This document shows positions 10,501 to 17,435 of a stretch of DNA of 25,944 nt, piece after piece. Location: NCBI GenBank assembly GCA_964586285.1, contig CAZPHU010000051.1:1-25944 (forward strand), read 5' to 3'. The position numbers and the translations under genes were made by a program. Each line of letters starts with the position of its first letter. Position 1 is the stretch's first letter. The notes under the pieces were generated by a model. That model saw nothing but the letters and a program-made list of their open reading frames with translations. It did no database searches and had not been told where the DNA came from. The DNA comes from CAZPHU01 sp964586285 (lineage in GTDB: Bacteria > Fibrobacterota > Chitinivibrionia > Chitinivibrionales > CAYFVL01).

Positions 10501-13500
10501 TAGTCGAAAAATCCGGCGAAAAACTGCCTAAAGAAGCTCTTTCAAATGAATCCGGAGCGCAAGTGACATTCACTCCGACAATTGCCTACAAATCAGTCTA
10601 TGTTATAGCGACTCTGACTGAAAACGACCGGGTTCTTCGCGACAGCGTTTACCTGTTCGTCGGTCCCGGTGCGATAGACCACCTTGTCATAGAGGCCGGC
10701 TCAAACCCCCGGGCCACCAGCCCCACACAGGATGCTCCGGCACAACTGATATCCCTTACTCCAAGAGATACCGTCAAATCGGCATATGCCGTGTTACGGG
10801 ATATGTTCGGTAATTTCGTGCGTTTTTCGAACGAAACGAATTGGATCAGTGCCGATAAGAGCCTTGTAAGCGCAATAGAAGCAATAAAAGAATACGGTCA
10901 GGGAAATATTTACCGTGAGGCCGATCAAGGCTTCACAAACGTTATCGCATCAAACAGAGAAAACCCGCATCTGCGGGATACAGTAAGAATAGAGCTGTCT
11001 GAAATCACTTACGACAGTGTCAGAGTAGTTACAGGTATTGGGCAATCGGTAGAATCAATAGTTTTACCCGGCGGCGGTGATACCACTGTATATGCGGAGG
11101 GGCTGAGGTCGGACGGACGAGGCTGGATGCAGATTCCGGTTGACTGGCACATCTCTTCCTCTTTACATGTAAAGAATAATCCGCCCGCTCAGAAAAATTC
11201 ATGGCGCATTGAGCCGCTGCATGAAGGTACCGGTCGCGTATGGATAAGCCTCGGCGCAGACCTGGTGGACACGGTTAACTTGACATTTTTGGAAGGTAAG
11301 GCGCATCGCGTAGTTTTATACCAAAAGCCCGGAGCCCCCGGAATTACAAACCCTCCCCTTCCGGATCCCTCCCGCCCCATTGTAGTGGGCGCAGGTGAAC
11401 CGATTAATCTTTGTGCTAAATTGTTCGATGAATCTTCTTTCTGGCTGAGAAGTTACGAAAAAAGTGATTCTGCCGATATGATAAACTGGAAAATAGTTGA
11501 AAACGGCAACAGTGGTTACGTTTCGGGAACACTTGATACCGATAAAGGACATTCAAACATATTTCATCCACGCACCGCCTCCCAAACGGCTCATATTGTG
11601 GTGTCGTTTAAAGAAAGTTACAGCGACACGGTCGCCGTTACGATTGAGCCGGGGGCTCCTCACCATATAGTCCTGGAGGGCAGCCAGGATCCAAAAGTCA
11701 GCCCCCATCGGGACAATCCTATTGACACGGTAACAATAACGGAGTTAGATACCCTCAAGAGAGTTTATGCCGTCATTCGCGATGTGTATCAGAATTTTAT
11801 CGGCCACTCAAAAAAGACACAATGGTCAAGCGGCAACAAAGACCTGATCCTGGCGGAGAACGGTAACCGCAATATAGGAGAGGGACTGATAAAGAGAAGC
11901 GGCACGGAGGGAATCAGCTTTATTGCCGCCCGATACGCCGGCGATGATTCTTTGCAGAAGCCGTCCGATTCACTGATTGTAAAGGTATCTGCGTATCATT
12001 ACACCCGGCTGCGTATTGTCAATGAAAGAGGCGAGCCGCTGGAAAATCTGGTTATGACAACCAATGACGACCAGTCTGTGTTTGTCCAAGGGTATCGCTC
12101 AACGGGAGGATGGGAGCCGGTTTCGGCAAACTGGAGCATATCGGAAGATTTAGTTGTAACACCCGCGCCGCCGGAAAATGCCGAGTCGTGGGCATTCTCC
12201 CCGAATAAACCGGCTTCCGGATGGATCAGAGTCGGGCTGGACAACGATCAAACCAAACCCGATACGCTTGAAGTCGTATTCGATAGAGGAAAACCGACCT
12301 CAGTTGAGTTTGACCTGCTTACCCCGACAGACGATATCACAGCAGGAGACACCATTACTACAATAGTACGTATCAAAAACCGAAACGGATTAGTGCCCGG
12401 AACATGGTGTTACCCCGAAGATGGAAACGGTAGAGCTGTTTATGCCGATACACTCGGCAACAGTGACAGAAATGATTTGCCGTCACTCATAACAGATGAC
12501 GGATCTTTTCAGTTCAATAATAAGGATCTTTTCATCGACCAGTGTTTTAATGATGGAGTAGATACGGTAAAATTCGTTTTGTACTACGCTCCAAATTCCA
12601 GAGACAGCCTGCATTTATTGACGGTTGAGATTGACGGTATGCACGCGCAAACCGTACCTTTCCGACTTAATCCCGGCAATATTGACAAGCTCAAGCTTGT
12701 CCGAAACAATGCGGAAAAAGAGGAAATACCTGACAGTCTCACCTTGCATTTTCCTGATGGTGCGATAACGATTATGTCATTTGGCTTTGACAAATATGGA
12801 AACAGCATTGGCCCTGTGAACAGCGATTGGTATACTACAGAAACGCTTCACGGCATAAACTACACGGAAAATGTATATCAGATTTACTATTCATCGGCAG
12901 ATGTAGTTAACAATGAAAAAGGATATGTTTACGCGGTGAAAGACAATGCCGGCGACAGCGTTTACATCCAAATCAAGGGGCCGGGTGCACATATTGTAAA
13001 TGCTGTGACCCGCGATACGGATGGAAACGGGTACCTGGATGCAATCGAAGTGAGTTTTGACAAGAAGGTTCTGCTCCCGGAAAGCTTCTTTGGGCAAAGG
13101 GTAGCCGATCATTTCCATGTAAATACCAAATCCGGTACATTTGAGATACCGGTTTCCGGAATAAGTGGTGTGGAAAAAGGCGATTCGGTCTCCACATTCA
13201 CGCTTTTGCTGGACGAACAAAGCTCGATGAATCAACCGCAGACGGACTGGGAGCTTACACTGACTCTGATCGATGCGGGAGAGGACATAAATGATATTGT
13301 TGATTTACGAACAACCGACGGAGCCGCACCTGTTATATGGAAAGTTATCCGCAAGGTAAACAACGCACAAGACAGGACTACGGACAAAATAACGGTTGTT
13401 TTCAGTGAACCGGTATTTGCTCCCGACGGTACTCCTCTGTCACTTTCTACCCCACCGGCTGATCTCTTCGAGGTGTGGGTAGATTCAACCGGATCCCGGG

Positions 13501-14141
13501 TAGATGATGCGGATGTTCTGGATCGGATTCAATCATTTGCCGAAGGGACTCACGGCGATACAGCTGTCTTTTATATGACCAATGGAGAAGAGGTTACAGG
13601 GTATCACTACTTTTCTCTGGATGCCGGCGGGCTTTCAGACGGCAAATACAACACCCCGGCGCAAGACAACCGCCACACCCGGGCAGTGGTTATCGGCAAC
13701 CTTGGCTCGATCAGGGTAGGACCAAATCCCCTGCGTCCGGTCTATTTCCAAAGTACCGACCGCCTGCTGGCGCGTAATCCCCGAGAGGCACTGGGTTGGG
13801 CCAGAAACCGAGGCGGCGGCGTTTTTGTAGCCGATTTCGTGGTACCCGGTGAACTGGGAGAGAAAACCCGCAACATACACGATTTCAATATTAGGGCATC
13901 TTTATCGATATATGACTGTATCGGTAACAGGGTGTATTCGCGCAGGAGTGGATTTGATTTTCTGAATGAAGTTCCCCGAACCGACTGGGTAACCGGTACC
14001 TCACAACAGTTAACGGTGTATTGGAATGGTATCACGGATGAAAATCGAGCGGCGGCACCTGGCATTTATAGGGTAATAATGATGATTGAAGTGGATGATG
14101 AGCAGGTGAAAATACACGGGAATCTGGGTATCGGCAGATAA
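7560..14141 (+). CDS. Giant secreted fibro-slime domain protein with Ig-like repeats
   Basis: 2193 residues. The ATG at 7560 follows GGGGGAAG (7548-7555) at good spacing. Residues 1-34 form a signal peptide (core SLSFTILLFMFISLVSW, likely cleavage VSG|QT). Residues 41-269 match the fibro-slime domain, a PA14-like extracellular fold typical of Fibrobacter proteins: WIPVTYYDFH at 42-51, FAGDDDVWAFVDNKLAMDLG around 205-224 and FFFAERHTSESHIRI around 251-265. Four ~330-residue three-domain modules follow (residues ~280-1577). Then comes the shared tail, with the calcium-loop-like DTDGNGYLDAIE at 1819-1830, DGAAPVIW, GPNPLRP from 2054, IYDCIGNRVY, APGIYR and HGNLGIGR at the end. It is probably an extracellular or cell-surface binding or matrix protein; ligand unknown. 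Two hairpins downstream probably end the transcript. Confidence 0.93.
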   Translation: MRVIRSLKPEFFESLSFTILLFMFISLVSWNVSGQTYPDTLWIPVTYYDFHSDGSNPEFEQNHTGGIYKNMVADTLDSERKPVPGNTPYLNHYIKYWYRDWNKAARGDYTIPDYDIVGSTFNASVTYKGIKSVNHDTAFKNIVIEDSLPFKHLGDGVYEYRDDATANFFPLNGRGFNEGKQGNNFSFTMELHTTFVMKPGITFNFAGDDDVWAFVDNKLAMDLGGIHGMERGSFKVDTLGLVPGREYNFDFFFAERHTSESHIRITTNIVSTKLAELTLHAQPDETVRAGDTVTAWAQTVDDTGGVHTGYSDLIKWHFLESGGHHDSTLISENSREITGDTVYFIPTEAHTQVKIEGILLDTNTNEYLRDTLTLTILPGAPHHLVLEGKAEMNKTALLDAQPIDQISIGPDETFGNAFAILRDKYGNFVCHSRETDWNTLSGNNLIRSLVSGNADKGEGIAYKRGAPGTARISAVDRQYQGDLFSDSIDVVINEANYSHLRVVVNNAGSVVPIEELTTNTDRCTLLTVLGYRGDLKRWEPVSGKWETDIPTSINPGQSHQSFKFCPIDTATSTVNVTYQSARYSLPVKVGCGGAARMDLFDFAGKPVNRFPLDNPPISYEVSAGDTFDIYAKLFDNNGYWLSEYESDDAPVAWSVIELSGKGNSGVLSAANGYKTGFVPHVARRSVFITATWYHGGEEMRDTVMIKTVHGPVHSINIQADTARLYTGDLDRMTFSARDTLKHAYAVFRDAFNNYISPAEFAKWKSMNSSIAQVKSGAFLMGEGLIYRRSDSTSAVSIIATSDDGNLSDTLTVDISRVTFSDIQIASYTSSFDNIDTLYIRTDQDTVLYARGRRTKDGAWIDIPADWDITGPISFRRSPPSSADKWEFIPQSVGSGRIMITGPDNVKDTIIVHTLPGLANSLVLYKNSEEPSPDGVFDGPGQKDTVSAGDPLLLAANVFDQRNSWLENYRTFPDDKKITWTLVEKSGEKLPKEALSNESGAQVTFTPTIAYKSVYVIATLTENDRVLRDSVYLFVGPGAIDHLVIEAGSNPRATSPTQDAPAQLISLTPRDTVKSAYAVLRDMFGNFVRFSNETNWISADKSLVSAIEAIKEYGQGNIYREADQGFTNVIASNRENPHLRDTVRIELSEITYDSVRVVTGIGQSVESIVLPGGGDTTVYAEGLRSDGRGWMQIPVDWHISSSLHVKNNPPAQKNSWRIEPLHEGTGRVWISLGADLVDTVNLTFLEGKAHRVVLYQKPGAPGITNPPLPDPSRPIVVGAGEPINLCAKLFDESSFWLRSYEKSDSADMINWKIVENGNSGYVSGTLDTDKGHSNIFHPRTASQTAHIVVSFKESYSDTVAVTIEPGAPHHIVLEGSQDPKVSPHRDNPIDTVTITELDTLKRVYAVIRDVYQNFIGHSKKTQWSSGNKDLILAENGNRNIGEGLIKRSGTEGISFIAARYAGDDSLQKPSDSLIVKVSAYHYTRLRIVNERGEPLENLVMTTNDDQSVFVQGYRSTGGWEPVSANWSISEDLVVTPAPPENAESWAFSPNKPASGWIRVGLDNDQTKPDTLEVVFDRGKPTSVEFDLLTPTDDITAGDTITTIVRIKNRNGLVPGTWCYPEDGNGRAVYADTLGNSDRNDLPSLITDDGSFQFNNKDLFIDQCFNDGVDTVKFVLYYAPNSRDSLHLLTVEIDGMHAQTVPFRLNPGNIDKLKLVRNNAEKEEIPDSLTLHFPDGAITIMSFGFDKYGNSIGPVNSDWYTTETLHGINYTENVYQIYYSSADVVNNEKGYVYAVKDNAGDSVYIQIKGPGAHIVNAVTRDTDGNGYLDAIEVSFDKKVLLPESFFGQRVADHFHVNTKSGTFEIPVSGISGVEKGDSVSTFTLLLDEQSSMNQPQTDWELTLTLIDAGEDINDIVDLRTTDGAAPVIWKVIRKVNNAQDRTTDKITVVFSEPVFAPDGTPLSLSTPPADLFEVWVDSTGSRVDDADVLDRIQSFAEGTHGDTAVFYMTNGEEVTGYHYFSLDAGGLSDGKYNTPAQDNRHTRAVVIGNLGSIRVGPNPLRPVYFQSTDRLLARNPREALGWARNRGGGVFVADFVVPGELGEKTRNIHDFNIRASLSIYDCIGNRVYSRRSGFDFLNEVPRTDWVTGTSQQLTVYWNGITDENRAAAPGIYRVIMMIEVDDEQVKIHGNLGIGR
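8380..12289 (+). repeat. Four copies of a ~330-aa three-domain protein module
   Basis: The anchor A[VI][FIL]RDxxxN[FY] starts at 8814 (AILRDKYGNF), 9792 (AVFRDAFNNY), 10788 (AVLRDMFGNF) and 11769 (AVIRDVYQNF). The spacings are 978, 996 and 981 nt (326, 332 and 327 aa). Each copy also has an AGDT/AGEP domain and a W-rich domain such as GYRGDLKRWEPV or GLRSDGRGWMQI. Copies are diverged at DNA level. Boundaries are approximate. Confidence 0.8.
13014..13049 (+). other. EF-hand-like calcium loop in surface protein 3
   Basis: Codons give D-T-D-G-N-G-Y-L-D-A-I-E (residues 1819-1830), with ligand residues at loop positions 1, 3, 5, 9 and 12. It is the best match of the three paralogues. Confidence 0.62.
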
Positions 14142-14179
14142 ACGGGCGAATCGAGCAATACTTTTTGGCGGATCAAGAC

Positions 14180-14219
14180 GCAGGGTAGAGGCTCTCACGG
14201 CAGTGAGCCTCTACCCTGC
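14180..14219 (+). terminator. Long perfect hairpin after surface protein 3
   Basis: A 15-bp perfect stem, GCAGGGTAGAGGCTC (14180-14194) with GAGCCTCTACCCTGC (14205-14219), has a 10-nt loop and lies 38 bp after the stop. Only a weak T-rich tail (CTATTTAATTA) follows. It may be an imperfect terminator, an mRNA-protecting hairpin or a palindromic repeat unit. Confidence 0.6.
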
Positions 14220-14309
14220 CTATTTAATTAGATCTGACGGGACAAAGCGCGATTTTTTCGCTGCGCAACTGCTTCGATCAGGATCGCTCATCGGGGCAAC
14301 TTCTTACAG

Positions 14310-14335
14310 GCGGCCGCCTTTGGCGGTCGCTTTTT
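14310..14335 (+). terminator. Rho-independent terminator upstream of metF
   Basis: Stem GCGGCCGCC/GGCGGTCGC (one G-U pair) with a TTT loop is followed by five T and then CTT. It ends + strand transcription from surface protein 3 before metF. Confidence 0.85.
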
Positions 14336-14347
14336 CTTGTTAAATAG

Positions 14348-14369
14348 ATGCTGATTAGTTTTTCAGCAT
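14348..14369 (+). promoter_or_regulatory. Inverted repeat upstream of metF, possible operator
   Basis: ATGCTGA (14348-14354) and TCAGCAT (14363-14369) form a 7-bp inverted repeat with an 8-bp spacer, about 80 bp before the metF start. TATTTT at 14371-14376 could be a -10 box. No SAM riboswitch motif was seen. The function is speculative. Confidence 0.25.
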
Positions 14370-14448
14370 GTATTTTAATGAGATTGAAAACTCAAATCGT
14401 ACTTTGTTACTCAACCCTTCCAAACCATTAACAGGCTAGTTGAAAAAG

Positions 14449-15354
14449 ATGCATATTCGAAAAATCCTCAATGACCATAAAACCTCATTCAGCTTCGAGT
14501 TTTTCCCTCCCAAAACCAAAAATTCGGCAGAGAAACTGTATAAATCGATAGATGAGGTCACCGAATTACAGCCTCATTTTATTAGCGTGACATACGGAGC
14601 CGGGGGTTCGACAAGAGAACTGACACATGAGTTGGTGGTGAAGATCCAAAGGGAAACAAATGTCACGGTGGTGTCGCATCTGACCTGTGTGGGTTCCACG
14701 CAAGAGGAGTTACTGCATATCCTGGAGACATACCACAGCAGCGGGATCGAAAATATCATGGCGCTTCGCGGAGATCCCCCAAAGGGTCATGATCGCTTTC
14801 AGTGTACTCCGGGCGGTTTCAAGCATGCCGCCGATCTTGTATACTTCATCAAAAAGCATTTTCCCCAGATGGGAATAGGTGTAGCCGGTTTCCCCGAGGG
14901 ACATCCGGATACACCCAATCGTCTTAAAGAGATTGATTACCTCAAGGAAAAGGTTGATGCAGGCGCCGATTACATATGTACTCAGCTGTTTTTCGATAAT
15001 CACGATTTCTACGATTTCCGGGAACGATGCGAAATAGCCGGCATAACCCTGCCGATTGTCGCGGGAATCATGCCTATCACGTCCCTTAAAAACATGTCGC
15101 GCATGGCGGATCTTGCATCGGGCTCACGTTTTCCTGCCCGATTGTTGAAGGCTCTCGCGCGCGCCGACAGTGATGAACATGTCGAGAAGGTAGGTGTACA
15201 CTGGGCATCGGAACAGGTCCGCGATCTTATAGACAATGATGTTAGCGGGATCCATTTCTATACCTTGAATAAATCCTATGCCACACGTCAGATATATGAA
15301 TCTTTGGGAGTGACCAACTCAGAGCAGCTCAGCGGAAAACCTTCCGAAAAATAA
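14449..15354 (+). CDS. metF: 5,10-methylenetetrahydrofolate reductase (MetF)
   Basis: 301 residues, the usual length of bacterial MetF. The enzyme is cytosolic and FAD-dependent. It reduces 5,10-methylene-THF to 5-methyl-THF, the methyl donor for methionine synthesis. Motifs in order are FSFEFFPPKT (15-24, with the family's catalytic Glu at 18), SVTYGAGGSTRE (46-57), HLTCVGSTQEEL (77-88), NIMALRGDPPKG (102-113, Asp109), YICTQLFFD (175-183) and LPIVAGIMPI (201-210). I chose the ATG at 14449. A TTG at 14440 with AGG four bases upstream would add three residues. It stands alone after a terminator and converges with the DUF4954 gene, with 16 bp between stops. It has no other methionine genes beside it. 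Confidence in function is high. Confidence 0.95.
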   Translation: MHIRKILNDHKTSFSFEFFPPKTKNSAEKLYKSIDEVTELQPHFISVTYGAGGSTRELTHELVVKIQRETNVTVVSHLTCVGSTQEELLHILETYHSSGIENIMALRGDPPKGHDRFQCTPGGFKHAADLVYFIKKHFPQMGIGVAGFPEGHPDTPNRLKEIDYLKEKVDAGADYICTQLFFDNHDFYDFRERCEIAGITLPIVAGIMPITSLKNMSRMADLASGSRFPARLLKALARADSDEHVEKVGVHWASEQVRDLIDNDVSGIHFYTLNKSYATRQIYESLGVTNSEQLSGKPSEK

Positions 15355-15370
15355 GCTGCGTTTGAGCAAG

Positions 15371-17338
15371 TTACTCCTTCACCGCCTCGCGTAAAACCGA
15401 TACCCGTGCCGAAAAACTATCGGCTGTGGCGTGCATCTCTTTAACAAAGTCATCCTCTCCCGCCGGGGTATGGTACAGGTTATAATCGTCGATTATTTTT
15501 TTGCCCCGCCCCTCATCCTTCTCCTTTACCGATTCGGTTTTGCGGGCAATCATATGAACCATCTCATCAAAGCGAGATAAGTTCTCGACAACCGATCGTT
15601 TAAAGAAAGCAAACTCATTCATCAGCATATACTGATTATTCCAGTATGTATGGGTCGGTTCTTTTTCGTAAAGCGTTTGTTTGTCTATCGCGCCATGTTT
15701 TTGGAAAAGAATTTCAGCGCGTTCGAAAAGCCCGCGCATAAGGTAATATTCGATGTAAAAAGCATAGGCCGAAATTCCCTGCTTCCTGCTTCTTTCGAGA
15801 AGGAAATTTTTCCCTGTACCTGGTATGTCCTTTTCAGTATAAAAATCTTTTGTCTGATCGATTCTTTCCAGTCGCCGTTTAGCATCGAGCATCAAGGATA
15901 TGATTTCAGGACGAAAAACATCGTACGGTATATCCATACGTTTGGATTTGTCCCGTTTGCGATATTTAATCTCATTGCGCATTATCGCAAAAATGTTGTC
16001 GGACAGCATCCAGCCGGGATAGATCTCGTTGTAAGCGGGCGGGATTTCGGTTCTGAGATGAAGGGGTTTATTGATAAGTGAGAAGGGGAAGCGCACTTTT
16101 TGAGGTAAAGTGTTTACTCCGGTAGCAATAATCGTATATGGTGAATCGGCAAAATTGCTTGGGAATTTAATATTTACACCCAGTCCAAAAAACAGACCTT
16201 CTCCGCATATGATCTCCTGATCCGGTGATTTTCCGGTGTGATTGGAGCCGACATTCGCACCGTATCCTACGTTGCCTTTTCCCTCCGGCCATATCGAAGC
16301 GATCAACAGTGCCTGATGGTGAAAGCCGATAAACGGACCAAGCAGCCCGGAGGTAACTTCACCTTCAGCAATGCCTGTATTGGGGCCGATTATACTGGAG
16401 TGAACTTTTCCATGACGTTCAACATGAGAGTGCTCACATAGCACAGAAGACTCAACATACGCGAAAGAATCCACCTCACACCCCCACTGTATGCAGCTTT
16501 CACGGACTTTTGCATCCCCACAAATACGCGTAACTTCAGAAATCGAACTAAGAACGCTGCTGTTGTCAACCTCTGCCCTGTCGACTACCGCCCCATCTCC
16601 AATAAAACTGTTTTTCACCACGGAACCAAAGCATATTCGAGCACCAGTGGAGATAACACCCTTTGACATCCCGCACTTTTGAACATAAGCATCTATTTGA
16701 TTATGGTATCTCTCCCGCTCCTGCGGCCCGGCCCCCACCGCAATTTTATGGGCGATTGGGACGGTAATCTCCGCAAAACAGCTGACTGCACGGCATTCAT
16801 TTTCGTTTCCCAAAGCGATGGGTACACCGTTGCCCATGTATGAGTCCGGGACAAACAGGATCGGGCCGCAGTCAAAAAGGACGCTCCCACTTTCCATGTA
16901 ATACCCGTCGACAATTGAAACCCTGCCGACAAGAGAATCTGATCCTATCTCACAACTGCCGATTGTGGAGTGATATATTCCGCAAGGCATGTGTAAATTA
17001 TCGTTTATCGCGACTGGTTTACCACTGAAGACGCCCAGGACACAATCACTCAGGAAATGATTGAAATAAATATGCTCAGCGGAAAACCCCTCGGCAACAA
17101 GCACATCATCCCAGTTTTCCGCCCTGTTACCCTGAGATTCAAGCATACTTATTTCGTGGTCACTGAGTCGACGCACATCGTCGCCGAAAAGACGGCTTTT
17201 TTTTCCGGATTTATATGAAGCGAGCTTTTTAAGAAAATCGGATTCATCGGTAATTTTTTGTATGATTTGAATGAGTTCATTTGGATTATTCATCATCATC
17301 CCCGTTTCGGAAAAGAGCACCTGTAAAGACAGCTGCAA
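15371..17338 (-). CDS. DUF4954 family protein (predicted beta-helix, unknown function)
   Basis: 655 residues. The N-terminal part (LSDHEISMLESQGNRAENWD, then VAEGF, LGVFSG, GIYHSTIGSCEIGSDSLVG) matches the pattern of DUF4954 proteins known mainly from Bacteroidetes and spirochaetes. Those proteins have hexapeptide-type left-handed beta-helix repeats like sugar-nucleotide acyl- and nucleotidyltransferases. Repeats such as SFIGDGAVVDRAEVDNSSVL and SSIIGPNTGIAEGEV are visible in the middle. The C-terminal third is more helical. No secretion signal is seen, so it is probably cytosolic; the substrate is unknown. The TTG start at 17338 has AAGGA 7 nt upstream. ATGs at 17299, 17296 and 17293, just after GGGG, are real alternatives and would remove 13-15 residues. 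It is separated from gltD, which is upstream on the minus strand, by a terminator-like hairpin. Confidence 0.85.
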   Translation of the reverse strand: MQLSLQVLFSETGMMMNNPNELIQIIQKITDESDFLKKLASYKSGKKSRLFGDDVRRLSDHEISMLESQGNRAENWDDVLVAEGFSAEHIYFNHFLSDCVLGVFSGKPVAINDNLHMPCGIYHSTIGSCEIGSDSLVGRVSIVDGYYMESGSVLFDCGPILFVPDSYMGNGVPIALGNENECRAVSCFAEITVPIAHKIAVGAGPQERERYHNQIDAYVQKCGMSKGVISTGARICFGSVVKNSFIGDGAVVDRAEVDNSSVLSSISEVTRICGDAKVRESCIQWGCEVDSFAYVESSVLCEHSHVERHGKVHSSIIGPNTGIAEGEVTSGLLGPFIGFHHQALLIASIWPEGKGNVGYGANVGSNHTGKSPDQEIICGEGLFFGLGVNIKFPSNFADSPYTIIATGVNTLPQKVRFPFSLINKPLHLRTEIPPAYNEIYPGWMLSDNIFAIMRNEIKYRKRDKSKRMDIPYDVFRPEIISLMLDAKRRLERIDQTKDFYTEKDIPGTGKNFLLERSRKQGISAYAFYIEYYLMRGLFERAEILFQKHGAIDKQTLYEKEPTHTYWNNQYMLMNEFAFFKRSVVENLSRFDEMVHMIARKTESVKEKDEGRGKKIIDDYNLYHTPAGEDDFVKEMHATADSFSARVSVLREAVKE

Positions 17339-17400
17339 ACACTGTTCCTTTCAAAACAGGGAAAAATAGTTGATGCCCGCTTCGGCGCGTGGATACAGAA

Positions 17401-17422
17401 ACGGCTCCCAAGGGGGAGCCGT
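17401..17422 (-). terminator. Hairpin terminator after gltD
   Basis: A 9-bp perfect stem ACGGCTCCC/GGGAGCCGT with a 4-nt loop starts 14 bp past the gltD stop on the minus strand. Only a short T run (TTTCT) follows on that strand, so termination may be partial and some read-through into the DUF4954 gene is possible. Confidence 0.65.
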
Positions 17423-17435
17423 TGCAGAGGGCTGC

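Noticed and set aside
14340..14448. SAM or cobalamin riboswitch upstream of metF
   Set aside because: None of the conserved core motifs is present, and the space after the terminator is too short for a typical full element plus promoter.
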